Assembly: GCA_964588525.1 (NCBI GenBank)
Contig: CAZPQC010000017.1
Coordinates: 1-44,089, forward strand
DNA length: 44,089 bases
DNA from: JAFGQJ01 sp964588525
GTDB lineage: Bacteria; Spirochaetota; Spirochaetia; SZUA-6; DRHE01
Direction of reading: 5' to 3'
Shown here: positions 1 through 7,212 of the stretch, piece after piece
How the letters are laid out: each line of letters starts with the position of its first letter
Numbering within the stretch: the stretch's first letter is position 1
The notes under the pieces: generated by a model
The model's input: the letters and a program-made list of their open reading frames with translations, nothing else
Databases searched by the model: none
What the model was told of the DNA's origin: nothing
Program-made: the position numbers and the translations under genes

Positions 1-605
1 CCTTGCTCATGAACTTCATACTTAAACCTGATCTGATGCACCACTGGCTGGACAGAGTTCTCGAGCATCATCTTTCGACCTTAGACAGATTTCTTCCTTT
101 AGCCGGCCCGTATATCAGCGCCATTCAGATGAACGATGATTTGGGGGCGCAGGACAGCCTGCTCATCTCCCCGGATGTCTTTCGGGCCTTTTTAAAGCCG
201 CGAATGGCCGCCTGGATATCCTATGTGCGGCAACGGTGCGACGCAAAAGTCTTTCTCCATTGCGACGGTGCAATCAGCGAGATAATGGATGATTTGATAG
301 AAATCGGGATAGAGATACTCAATCCCGTTCAGACGGGGGCAAGGGGCATGGAACCGGAAAAGCTCAAGAAACGGTACGGGGATAGACTGTCCTTTTGGGG
401 CGGGGGAGTTGAAACCCAGACCACTCTTCCATTCGGATCAGTCGAGGAGGTTAGAAAAGAGGTGGAAGAGAGAGTCCGTCTTTTCGGTCCGGGAGGAGGC
501 TACGTTTTTGCCACGATTCACAACATACAGTCCGATGTCAGCCCGGAAAAAATACGTGCCGTATTCGATACAGCTAGAAAAGCAGGGGTTTATCCGCTCG
601 AATAA
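1..605 (+). CDS. Uroporphyrinogen decarboxylase (URO-D) family protein, C-terminal part
   Basis: The reading frame is open from the left edge, so the N-terminus lies outside the window; about 200 residues are visible. The segment fits the URO-D/MtaA TIM-barrel family: QMNDDLG near residue 43, FLHCDG near 105, a WGGGVETQTTLPFG strand-turn, and the C-terminal HNIQSDVSPEKI motif typical of the sugar-locus branch. That branch usually has HSCG where this protein has HCDG, so the usual Cys position holds Asp; in MtaA-type methyltransferases this region carries zinc ligands. It ends 16 bases tail-to-tail from the epimerase gene. Real haem-pathway UroD is unlikely because the neighbours are sugar-acid genes. 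The substrate is unknown; family assignment is fairly sure. Confidence 0.75.
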   Translation, partial: LLMNFILKPDLMHHWLDRVLEHHLSTLDRFLPLAGPYISAIQMNDDLGAQDSLLISPDVFRAFLKPRMAAWISYVRQRCDAKVFLHCDGAISEIMDDLIEIGIEILNPVQTGARGMEPEKLKKRYGDRLSFWGGGVETQTTLPFGSVEEVRKEVEERVRLFGPGGGYVFATIHNIQSDVSPEKIRAVFDTARKAGVYPLE

Positions 606-621
606 GGCTCTCTGGCCCTGC

Positions 622-1601
622 CTAAAGCCGTCCTTCTCCAAGAAGCGTCCGAAAGAGATCCGCGGTGCGCTTTGCCCCTTCCTCATAACTCAGCGGATGA
701 AAGGGTCCGATCAGCGCCTGGAGTCCCGCATCCGTTACATCGTTAGCCATTATATTTCTCTGCTTCGCGCAACCGATCTTACCCTTCGATAACGGGAAGA
801 TCTCTTCGATCACGGAGATCATATCGTCCACCTCGAGAACCTCTCCGCGCATGTTGTAGGAGGGCGCACCTTCGGGTGCCTTCAGGGCGCAGGCAATGAA
901 AGAATTGGCAACGTCGTCGGCATACTCCATGTTCGCCACACCTCTAAATCCGATTTCATAGGTCTGCCCGAGCATCGCCGCTTTGATCGCCAGCGTCGTC
1001 CCCGCCGTCAATCCTCTGTCCCGACCGACGCCGTATACCACCGGGGGCCTCAAGCCGACGCTCCGGATCCCTTCATCCTGCCAATAGATCCGAGCACACT
1101 CCTCGTTCGTCACCTTGAACACGCCGTAGAGGGTGCCGGGGATTCGCGGAGCCTCATCCCCGATGGGATGAGTACCGTAATCCTCATCCGTACCCAGAAC
1201 CGCTCCCGAGGAGGCGTAGACCAAGCATTTTACCCGATCCTTGCATGCCTTTATCGCTTCGAAGACCGTAAGTGTGCCGACCACGTCGACGGCGGCTCCG
1301 AGGATCGGTTTTTCCCTGCACTCGGGTGTTTGAAGTCCCGCCAGATGTATCACATGAGAAACAGCTCCATTCTCCAACAGCTTCTTGATNNNNNNNNNNN
1401 NNNNNNNNNNNNNNNNNNNNNNNNNNNNNNNNNNNNNNNNNNNNNNNNNNNNNNNNNNNNNNNNNNNNNNNNNNNNNNNNNNNNNNNNNGTCCCGCCAGA
1501 TGTATCACATGAGAAACAGCTCCATTCTCCAACAGCTTCTTGATCACCCAACTCCCGATACAGCCTTGAGCACCTGTCACAAGAAAGCAGTTTCTACCCA
1601 T
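622..1601 (-). CDS. NAD-dependent epimerase/dehydratase (extended SDR), interrupted by an assembly gap
   Basis: The N-terminus (from ATG 1601; TTG 1610 is the alternative) has the Rossmann motif VTGAQGCIG. After the gap come HVIHLAGLQTP, VVGTLTVFEA, the ASSGAV strand and the catalytic YGVFK (YxxxK), then LRPPVVYG. These are the landmarks of extended SDR epimerases/dehydrogenases acting on nucleotide sugars or uronates. One hundred N bases (1390-1489), flanked by identical 55-bp copies, interrupt the gene. Collapsing the copies restores the frame but gives about 274 residues. That puts HLAG only some 20 residues after the glycine motif, where family members have roughly 35-45 more, so real sequence is probably missing. 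It lies 50 bases downstream of the IclR gene and may be the last gene of the kdu/TRAP operon. Substrate unknown. Confidence 0.75.
1335..1389. repeat. Left copy of a 55-bp exact duplication flanking the N gap
   Basis: This 55-base stretch is identical to 1490-1544 on the other side of the gap. Both copies encode the same peptide starting IKKLLENGAV and ending HLAG on the minus strand. A perfect repeat of exactly 55 bases at contig ends is what two contigs sharing one assembler k-mer of 55 would show, so it is read as an artefact, not a biological repeat. Confidence 0.9.
1390..1489. other. Scaffold gap (100 N)
   Basis: A run of exactly 100 N, the usual placeholder for a gap of unknown length. 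It lies inside the epimerase gene. The true distance is unknown. Confidence 0.98.
1490..1544. repeat. Right copy of the 55-bp duplication flanking the N gap
   Basis: Identical to 1335-1389. The offset between copies is 155 bases, so with the Ns in place the two halves of the gene lie in different frames, while collapsing the copies restores one frame. Confidence 0.9.
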
Positions 1602-1651
1602 GCCTCTCAAAAAGAAATGCAGATGAATAGTCTCGAGAGAGAAAGCGACCT

Positions 1652-2407
1652 CTATTGGCCGCGATAGCCCATCCGCTGGGAGATGTCCCGGGCGGCCTTT
1701 ACCACGTAGCCGGCGACCTCCTCGACCCGTTCCCGGGTGATGACCGAGGCATAGCCGGAAGTGCTGACCGCGGCGATCACTTCGTCCCGGTAGTCCCGGA
1801 TCGGCGCACCGATGCAGCGAAGCCCCTGCTCGTACTCCTCGTCATCCAGGCTCCAGCCCCTCCGCCGGATTGTTTCGATTTCCTCTACCAGAGCATCCAC
1901 GCTCTTGATCGTTCTCTCAGTGAAAGCCTGCAGCTCCCGCTCCTGATACAGGCTCCGTATCTGCTCTTCGGTCTTTCCCGTAAGCATCGACTTGCCGAGG
2001 GCGGTGCAGTACAGAGGAGCCCTCTGACCGATGATCGAGTATTTACGCAGACTGTTATGGGTTTCCATCTTGTCGATGTACACGACCTCGCTCTCCTGGA
2101 GGGTGGCCAGGAAGGCGGTGTTGCCTGAAAGGGAGGAAAGCTCCCGCAGGATTGGCTGCGCCTCGGTCTTCAGCTCGAGGTTGTTCAGGTAGAGGCTGCT
2201 GAGCTCGATGAACTCCATGCCCAGGCGGTAGCTTCCCTGGGCGCTCTTGTCGATGTATCCCCGCTCCTTCAGCGCCTGAAGCAGACGGTAGACGGTGCTC
2301 TTGTGCAGGTCCAGGCGGTTGCCGATCTCCGTAAGGTTCAATCCGTGCTGCTCCCTGGACAGGAGCTCGAGGATGTCAAATGCGCGATCCAGGGACTGAA
2401 CCTTCAT
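1652..2407 (-). CDS. IclR-family transcriptional regulator, KdgR-like
   Basis: The 251-residue protein has an N-terminal winged helix-turn-helix (residues about 5-65, LTEIGNRLDLHKSTVYRLLQAL) and a C-terminal IclR effector domain (about 80-250). The effector domain shows YIDKMETHNSLR, the ALGKSML motif and the RGWSLDDEEYEQGLRCIGAPI segment typical of ligand-binding IclR members. ATG 2407 is preferred over 2416 because homologues begin close to the VQSLDRAFDIL helix. It sits directly downstream of kduD in the operon whose promoter carries a KdgR-like box (7093-7109). By analogy with KdgR, it would repress the operon until KDG or a related intermediate binds. The family call is firm; the ligand is inferred from context. 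Confidence 0.9.
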   Translation of the reverse strand: MKVQSLDRAFDILELLSREQHGLNLTEIGNRLDLHKSTVYRLLQALKERGYIDKSAQGSYRLGMEFIELSSLYLNNLELKTEAQPILRELSSLSGNTAFLATLQESEVVYIDKMETHNSLRKYSIIGQRAPLYCTALGKSMLTGKTEEQIRSLYQERELQAFTERTIKSVDALVEEIETIRRRGWSLDDEEYEQGLRCIGAPIRDYRDEVIAAVSTSGYASVITRERVEEVAGYVVKAARDISQRMGYRGQ

Positions 2408-2458
2408 AGCAAGCAAACATACCTCTTCGCCCCTGAAAGATCAATGGGGGTCGCAGCT

Positions 2459-3223
2459 TCAGCGTCCCAGCCAGCCTCCGTCGACGGCCAGGGTAAATCC
2501 GTTCACGTAGTTCGACGCATCCGAAGCCAGAAAGACCACCGCGCCCTTGAGATCCTCAGGCGCACCCCAGCGCCCCGCAGGGATACGTTCCAGGATCGCC
2601 GGCCCCCGCTTGGGATCCTTACGCAGCGGCTCGGTATTGCTGGTGGCCATGTAACCGGGAGCGATCGCATTGACATTGATGTCGTGCTTTGCCCATTCGT
2701 TGGCCAGCAGTTGGGTCAATCCCCGCACGCCGCTCTTGCTGGCCGTATAGGGTGGTATCAGGATGCCTCCCTGAAACGAAAGCATGGAAGCGATGTTGAT
2801 GATTTTCCCCCCGGTCCCCTGTTTTATAAACTGCCTGGCTGCGGCCTGGCAGAGGAAGAACAGGGACTTCAGGTTGATGTTCAACACGTCATCCCAGTCC
2901 TTCTCGCTGTACTCCAGGGATGGAGCACGACGGATGATCCCCGCGTCGTTTACCAGGATGTCGAGCCTGCCGAACTGCTTAACGGCGCTTTCGACGATCC
3001 TCTCCACCGGCTCGATGCTGATCAAGTCAGCCTGAACCGCCAGGAAACCCCTTCCCAGCTTTTCGACCGCGGATTTTACCGCCTCCGGGACGTGGGTGTT
3101 GTACACCCCGACCACGTCGGCCCCGGCTTCGGCCAGCCCGACGGCCATTGCTTCCCCAAGGCCGGTGCCGGAACCGGTCACCACGGCTACCCTGCCGTCC
3201 AATCGGAACTGCTCGAGTATCAT
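2459..3223 (-). CDS. kduD: 2-dehydro-3-deoxy-D-gluconate 5-dehydrogenase (KduD)
   Basis: A 254-residue classical SDR. It shows the NAD motif VVTGSGTGLGEA (residues about 14-25), VNDAGI near 90, the catalytic serine in NIASMLSFQGG, and YTASK around residue 160. The AIAPGYMATSNTEPLRKDP stretch and the C-terminal FTLAVDGGWLGR are characteristic of KduD/gluconate 5-dehydrogenases. KduD reduces 3-deoxy-D-glycero-2,5-hexodiulosonate to 2-keto-3-deoxygluconate with NAD(P)H in the cytoplasm. It begins 9 bases after the KduI stop, so the two are co-translated or nearly so, and KduI makes its substrate. Length matches the E. coli enzyme closely. A gluconate 5-dehydrogenase is the only serious alternative and is less likely beside KduI. 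Confidence 0.92.
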   Translation of the reverse strand: MILEQFRLDGRVAVVTGSGTGLGEAMAVGLAEAGADVVGVYNTHVPEAVKSAVEKLGRGFLAVQADLISIEPVERIVESAVKQFGRLDILVNDAGIIRRAPSLEYSEKDWDDVLNINLKSLFFLCQAAARQFIKQGTGGKIINIASMLSFQGGILIPPYTASKSGVRGLTQLLANEWAKHDINVNAIAPGYMATSNTEPLRKDPKRGPAILERIPAGRWGAPEDLKGAVVFLASDASNYVNGFTLAVDGGWLGR

Positions 3224-3232
3224 GCTACCCTC

Positions 3233-4063
3233 CTACAGAAGGCTCGCCATCGGCACATCGTCCATGTCGGAGAAGGTCTGGTTCTCCCCGGCCATTCCCC
3301 AGATGAAGGTGTAGCTGCGCGTGCCCACCCCCGAATGAATCGACCAGCTCGGAGAGAGAACCGCCTCCTCGGAGCGGAGGATGAGATGGCGGGTTTCCGA
3401 AGGTGGACCCATGAAATGCACGACCACATCATCTTTCGGGAAATCGAAGTAGAAGTAGGCTTCTATGCGTCGCTCATGGGTGTGGGTGGGCATCGTGTTC
3501 CAGACATTCTTCGGCTCCAGAATAGTCAGGCCCATCACCAGCTGGCAGCTGCGCACGCCATCGGGGTGGATATACTTGTAGATCGTGCGCCTGTTGCTCT
3601 GTTCATCGGAACCGAGGCGAAGCGGTTCGGATTCCTGTATCGAGATCCTCGTGGTCGGATAGCTTTGATGTGCCGGAGCACAGAGCAGATAAAACTTTGC
3701 CGGTTGATTCTTGCTCGCCGAGGCAAACGTCAATTCCCGGGAACCCGATCCGATGTACAGGGCGTCCTTGCTGCCCAGGGTGTGCCCGCTTCCGTCTACC
3801 GTGACCGTGCCTTGGTCTCCGACATTGATGATCCCCATCTCCCGCCGTTCCAGAAGGTACTTCGAACCGATGATCCGCTCATCCACGTCCAGTTTCAGCG
3901 GCGTGGCCGGCTGGATCCCGCCCACGATCAGGCGGTCGTAGTAACTGTACACCAGTCTGATCTTTCCCGGGGTAAAGAGCTCCCGGATTAGGAAGCTCCC
4001 GCGAAGCTGTTCCGTGTCGAAGGTTTTCGCCTGTTCGGGATGTACCGCATGTCTAATTTCCAT
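3233..4063 (-). CDS. kduI: 5-dehydro-4-deoxy-D-glucuronate isomerase (KduI)
   Basis: KduI converts 4-deoxy-L-threo-5-hexosulose uronate (DKI) to 3-deoxy-D-glycero-2,5-hexodiulosonate, the middle step of pectin and glycosaminoglycan uronate breakdown. The 276-residue protein starts MEIRHAVHPEQAKTFDTEQLR, the usual KduI N-terminus. It carries the cupin zinc site: HTHERRIEAYFYF supplies two His and a Glu, and SPSWSIHSGVG supplies the last His. KPAKFYLLCAPAHQSYPT-like and GVRSCQLVMG stretches are also typical. ATG 4063 is chosen over an upstream in-frame start because AGAAAGG lies at the right distance and it gives the family length. It follows DctM by 27 bases and precedes KduD by 9. Confidence 0.93.
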   Translation of the reverse strand: MEIRHAVHPEQAKTFDTEQLRGSFLIRELFTPGKIRLVYSYYDRLIVGGIQPATPLKLDVDERIIGSKYLLERREMGIINVGDQGTVTVDGSGHTLGSKDALYIGSGSRELTFASASKNQPAKFYLLCAPAHQSYPTTRISIQESEPLRLGSDEQSNRRTIYKYIHPDGVRSCQLVMGLTILEPKNVWNTMPTHTHERRIEAYFYFDFPKDDVVVHFMGPPSETRHLILRSEEAVLSPSWSIHSGVGTRSYTFIWGMAGENQTFSDMDDVPMASLL

Positions 4064-4090
4064 GTTATTAACCTTTCTTTCCAAGTCTAT

Positions 4091-5368
4091 CTATTTCATC
4101 AGCAGTCCCGGCAGCCAAATGCTCAGGGAGGGCACCACGGTTATCAGTACCAGTGTAATGGCATTGGCCAGGAGAAAGGGAACCGCCCCCTTGAATATTC
4201 GCCCGATGCCGAGCCGGGAGATCGCCGAAGCCACATTGAGACACATCCCCACAGGGGGTGTGACCAAACCAACTGCCAAACCGGAGATCAGGATCACGCC
4301 GAACTGCACGGCGGACATGCCCAGGGCCTGGACGGCGGGCAGAAACACCGGTGTGAGCAGGAGAATAGCCGGACTGACATCCACGAACGTACCGGTTAGG
4401 AGAATGATCACGTCGATGCAGAGAAGGATCACCATCGCCGGCAGGTTCAATCCGGTAACGAAAGCGGCCACCAGCTCCGGAATCCGCTCGATCGCCAGGA
4501 TCCAGACGTACAGCTGGGAGAGAGCGATGATGATCATCACCGTCGCGCTGGTCATGATGGCCGACTTGAGGATCGGAGGGATGTCCTTCATCTTCAGCCC
4601 GCGGATGACGAACGCCCCGACGATAAATGAATAGAGCACCCCGATTCCGGCGGACTCGGTGGCCGTGGCAATGCCGAGCACCACCGAACCGATTACGAAT
4701 ACCGGCATGATGATGGCCAGGAGTGATTGGCGGACGCGTCGGAACTGTTCCTTTGGCTTGAGCCGGATCTCTTCCCTTGGGTACTTCTTCCAATAGGAGA
4801 TAACCACCGTGATCGCCAGCATGATCAGGCCTATCATGATGCCCGGGATCGCACTGCCCAGGAACAGCTTTCCCACCGACTCCTCGGCCACCAGGGCGTA
4901 TATCACCATGGGGACGCTCGGTGGGATGATCATCCCCATGGTGGAGGAAGCTACGGTGATCCCGCTGGCGAACTCCAGCGTGTACCCACGGTTCTTCATC
5001 GCCGGGATCAACACCGCGCCGATCGAAGCGGTGTCCGAGACCGAGGATCCGGAGATTCCGCCGAAAATCATGCTGGCCAGCACGTTCACCGCTCCCAGAC
5101 CACCGCGCAACCGGCCCACGAACAGCAGGCTGAAATCGATCAGCCGGGTGGTGATACCCCCGGCATTCATCAGCAGTCCCATCGTGACGAACAGGGGCAG
5201 GGCGATCATCGCGTAGGAGTTCATGCCGGCAAATAAACGCTGAGGCAGAACGGGCAACAACTCCGGATGCACGACCAAAAAATAGCAGAATCCTGACAGC
5301 CCCAACGAATAGGCGATGGGAATACCCAGAACGAGGAACACGAGAAGGCTGATGATGAGAATTATCAT
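4091..5368 (-). CDS. dctM: TRAP transporter large permease, DctM
   Basis: The 425-residue, highly hydrophobic protein spans the inner membrane about twelve times. It starts MIILIISLLVFLVLGIPIAYSLGLSG and carries the DctM landmarks GGISGSSVSDTASIGAVLIPAM (residues about 95-115) and SSTMGMIIPPSVPMVIY. The C-terminal GLVTPPVGMCLNVASAIS is the second re-entrant motif. It is the sodium-driven transport subunit that works with DctQ and the DctP binding protein. Its ATG overlaps the DctQ stop by 4 bases. Being in one operon with KduI and KduD, the likely cargo is a uronate or unsaturated uronate; this is inferred from context. Confidence 0.93.
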   Translation of the reverse strand: MIILIISLLVFLVLGIPIAYSLGLSGFCYFLVVHPELLPVLPQRLFAGMNSYAMIALPLFVTMGLLMNAGGITTRLIDFSLLFVGRLRGGLGAVNVLASMIFGGISGSSVSDTASIGAVLIPAMKNRGYTLEFASGITVASSTMGMIIPPSVPMVIYALVAEESVGKLFLGSAIPGIMIGLIMLAITVVISYWKKYPREEIRLKPKEQFRRVRQSLLAIIMPVFVIGSVVLGIATATESAGIGVLYSFIVGAFVIRGLKMKDIPPILKSAIMTSATVMIIIALSQLYVWILAIERIPELVAAFVTGLNLPAMVILLCIDVIILLTGTFVDVSPAILLLTPVFLPAVQALGMSAVQFGVILISGLAVGLVTPPVGMCLNVASAISRLGIGRIFKGAVPFLLANAITLVLITVVPSLSIWLPGLLMK

Positions 5369-5868
5369 AAGGCGGCTTCCTTCTCCGACTCCGATTGCTC
5401 GCCCGTTACGATCGCCAGAATAAGGTACGCACAGTAGAGCATCACCAAGCCGCAGCCGATCGGCACTATGATCTGGATCAATCGGTTCGGTAGTCGCAGC
5501 ACCGGTGACTCGAACCTCCCCACGCTTCTAATCCAGGGAATGCTGTAGTAGATCATCACCCCGTTGATCAGGGCAATCAGTATGAAATCCAGGATGTCCA
5601 CGATCCTGCGATACAGCGGAGAAAGCTTGTCGATAAACCAGGTGATCTTGATGTGTTCCCGGCGAGCCAGGGCCACCGCCGCACCAATGGCCGTCGTGTA
5701 GATGAACAGGTACTCCATCAGCTCATTTCCACCGATGATGGATTCATTGAAACCATAGCGCAGAACGACCAGAATGATCGTCAGCGCCAGAATTACGAAA
5801 AAACAGAGGGTGATCGCCCATTCCAGAACTTTGCTCACAATCTCGACTGCTGATTTCAATCCTTTCAT
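5365..5868 (-). CDS. dctQ: TRAP transporter small permease, DctQ
   Basis: A 167-residue inner-membrane protein with four predicted helices (residues about 13-35, 47-65, 88-108 and 132-155), the usual DctQ topology. The NELMEYLFIYTTAIGAAVALARREHIKI segment is typical: the ARREHI pattern occurs in most DctQ proteins. DctQ is needed with DctM for transport of ligand delivered by DctP. It overlaps dctM by 4 bases (ATGA) and is separated from dctP by 135 bases containing a strong hairpin (5903-5954), which could lower permease expression relative to the binding protein. Confidence 0.9.
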   Translation of the reverse strand: MKGLKSAVEIVSKVLEWAITLCFFVILALTIILVVLRYGFNESIIGGNELMEYLFIYTTAIGAAVALARREHIKITWFIDKLSPLYRRIVDILDFILIALINGVMIYYSIPWIRSVGRFESPVLRLPNRLIQIIVPIGCGLVMLYCAYLILAIVTGEQSESEKEAAL

Positions 5869-5902
5869 GTATCACCCCGCTCCCTCACTGTCGAATCAAG
5901 AA

Positions 5903-5954
5903 CAAGGGTGCCGATCCAAAAGGCTATAGGTGTATCTCTGGTCCGGCACCCTTG
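5903..5954 (-). terminator. Intercistronic hairpin between dctP and dctQ
   Basis: CAAGGGTGCCG (5903-5913) and CGGCACCCTTG (5944-5954) form a perfect 11-bp stem around a 30-base loop. On the transcribed minus strand it is followed by only a mild T-rich stretch, so it is more likely a partial terminator or an RNA-stabilising processing structure than a full stop. Such structures between a binding-protein gene and its permease genes are common and favour surplus binding protein. Confidence 0.65.
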
Positions 5955-6003
5955 GTGAACTTCGCTACAACACGCTTCCGCGCGCTATCTGGCGGTCGTT
6001 GCT

Positions 6004-7008
6004 TCAGCTCTTGGCGATCCTCATCGCCTCATTTATATCCGCCCAGGTGAAGAATCCGTCATCCACATAGGACTGCCATACCGGTTTGACGGCTTCGCGG
6101 AACATCTCGGTTGCTTGCGGAGTGAGCTCATTGACTTCCAAGTTTTCCCGCAGGATGTAGTAGTAGTCCTTCTCGGAGTTCAGCCAGATCGTGTCGCTGT
6201 AGATCATGGTGGATTCTGCGACGGAATCGAAGATGGCCTTCAGATCACCGGGAAGGCTGTTGTACCAGGCCGGATTGACGTAGAAGGGATCCGGGTGAAG
6301 CTGCCAATTGACCACTGAGAGGTACTTCTGGACTTCGTAGAACTTCATGTCCACGGTGTTGGAGAAGGGATTCTCCTGGGCATCCACCACGCCGGATTTC
6401 AAGGCCATGTAGGTTTCGGTATAGGCCACCTGCTGCGGATTGGCGCCAAGGGCCTTGAAGGTCTTGATGGTCATGTCGATCGGCGGTGTGCGCATCTTCA
6501 GCCCGCGCAGGTCTTGCGGACTGCGAATCGGCTTGACGTTCGAGGTGATGTTCCTGAAGCCGCCGGCTACACCGCAGGCGGGAACGTAGATCCCGTTTTT
6601 CAGCGCATCCGCATTGATCTTGTCACCGAACTCGCTTCTCATCAGTTTGATAACCTGATCGGTGTTCTCGAACATGAAGGGCAGGGTGTACAGCAGGTAC
6701 ATCTTGTTGGCTCTCTCGAACAACCCGCCCCGGCACCCTTGAACCGAACCGGTGACCACCATGTCCAGAACATCCGCCTCTTTGCCCAGCACGCCGGAGA
6801 AGAACAGTTCCACCTTGATTCGGCCATTGCTGGCCTTCTCCAGCTGCTCTTTGAACAGCTCCATCGACTGGCTGCGGGGATGGTTGGGTGACTGGGTGTT
6901 GGCGTACTTGAAGGTGTACACCTTCCCCGCTGTATCCGACTGTCCTTCGGCCATGACGAGGGACAGGGAAACAACCAGCAAAGCAAGCACAAGCATCAGC
7001 TTTTTCAT
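6004..7008 (-). CDS. dctP: TRAP transporter substrate-binding protein, DctP
   Basis: The 334-residue protein has a Sec signal peptide (MKKLMLVLALLVVSLSLVMA, probable cleavage before EGQSD) and is periplasmic. The mature part shows DctP features: YANTQSPNHPRSQSMELFKEQLEKAS near the start, GLKMRTPPIDM, the conserved-Arg region around 155-160, and AYTETYMALKSGVVDAQENPFSNT, the usual ligand-site hinge. It delivers ligand to DctQM. A strong AGGAGG lies just upstream of the ATG. It is the first gene of the operon and sits directly behind the promoter/KdgR-box region. DctP members of this branch bind monocarboxylates or sugar acids such as uronates; neighbouring KduI/KduD make a uronate likely. Confidence 0.93.
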   Translation of the reverse strand: MKKLMLVLALLVVSLSLVMAEGQSDTAGKVYTFKYANTQSPNHPRSQSMELFKEQLEKASNGRIKVELFFSGVLGKEADVLDMVVTGSVQGCRGGLFERANKMYLLYTLPFMFENTDQVIKLMRSEFGDKINADALKNGIYVPACGVAGGFRNITSNVKPIRSPQDLRGLKMRTPPIDMTIKTFKALGANPQQVAYTETYMALKSGVVDAQENPFSNTVDMKFYEVQKYLSVVNWQLHPDPFYVNPAWYNSLPGDLKAIFDSVAESTMIYSDTIWLNSEKDYYYILRENLEVNELTPQATEMFREAVKPVWQSYVDDGFFTWADINEAMRIAKS

Positions 7009-7092
7009 GTCGAACCTCCTGTTTCGTTGTTTTTTCGGGCAAACTCGTGGCTATCCGCCCGTGTTTTCGGTTTCAGTTAATTGTTTTACATT

Positions 7093-7109
7093 ATGAAACC
7101 TGGTTTTAT
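7093..7109. promoter_or_regulatory. KdgR-like operator overlapping the dctP promoter
   Basis: ATGAAACC-T-GGTTTTAT is a near-perfect inverted repeat (7 of 8 arm positions pair). It resembles the KdgR box of enterobacteria (core TGAAAC...GTTTCA). It overlaps the last two bases of the minus-strand -10 (7108-7113) and covers the predicted transcription start, a classic repressor position. The IclR-family gene at 1652-2407 is the obvious candidate protein. The pattern is visible; the protein-site pairing is inferred. Confidence 0.65.
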
Positions 7110-7135
7110 TATACAGCATACGACAGATCTGTCAA
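7108..7135 (-). promoter_or_regulatory. Consensus sigma70 promoter for the dctPQM-kduI-kduD-iclR operon
   Basis: Read on the minus strand, TTGACA (7130-7135) and TATAAT (7108-7113) are both perfect consensus hexamers separated by 16 bases. Transcription would start around 7100 and run into dctP at 7008. A promoter this strong needs a repressor for a catabolic operon, matching the KdgR-like box over its start site. Confidence 0.85.
7122..7133. promoter_or_regulatory. Perfect 12-bp palindrome across the -35 and spacer
   Basis: GACAGATCTGTC is a perfect dyad that shares four bases with the minus-strand -35 hexamer. It may be a second operator half-site or a separate regulator site, or chance; it has no assigned protein. 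Confidence 0.4.
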
Positions 7136-7212
7136 GGCCGGTTTTTTGAAATTTCCTGTTTTTTGCATTGATCCCATGCGGCGCTGTTGTTAGAACTATC
7201 GGAGGAGGCATT

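Noticed and set aside
1168..1610. Short open frames running into the N gap
   Set aside because: They exist only because the run of N is read as open; the flanks belong to one minus-strand epimerase gene.
2303..3991. Long open frame antisense to iclR, kduD and kduI
   Set aside because: It lies opposite three well-recognised genes, has no family-like motifs and is explained by the GC-rich codon use of those genes.
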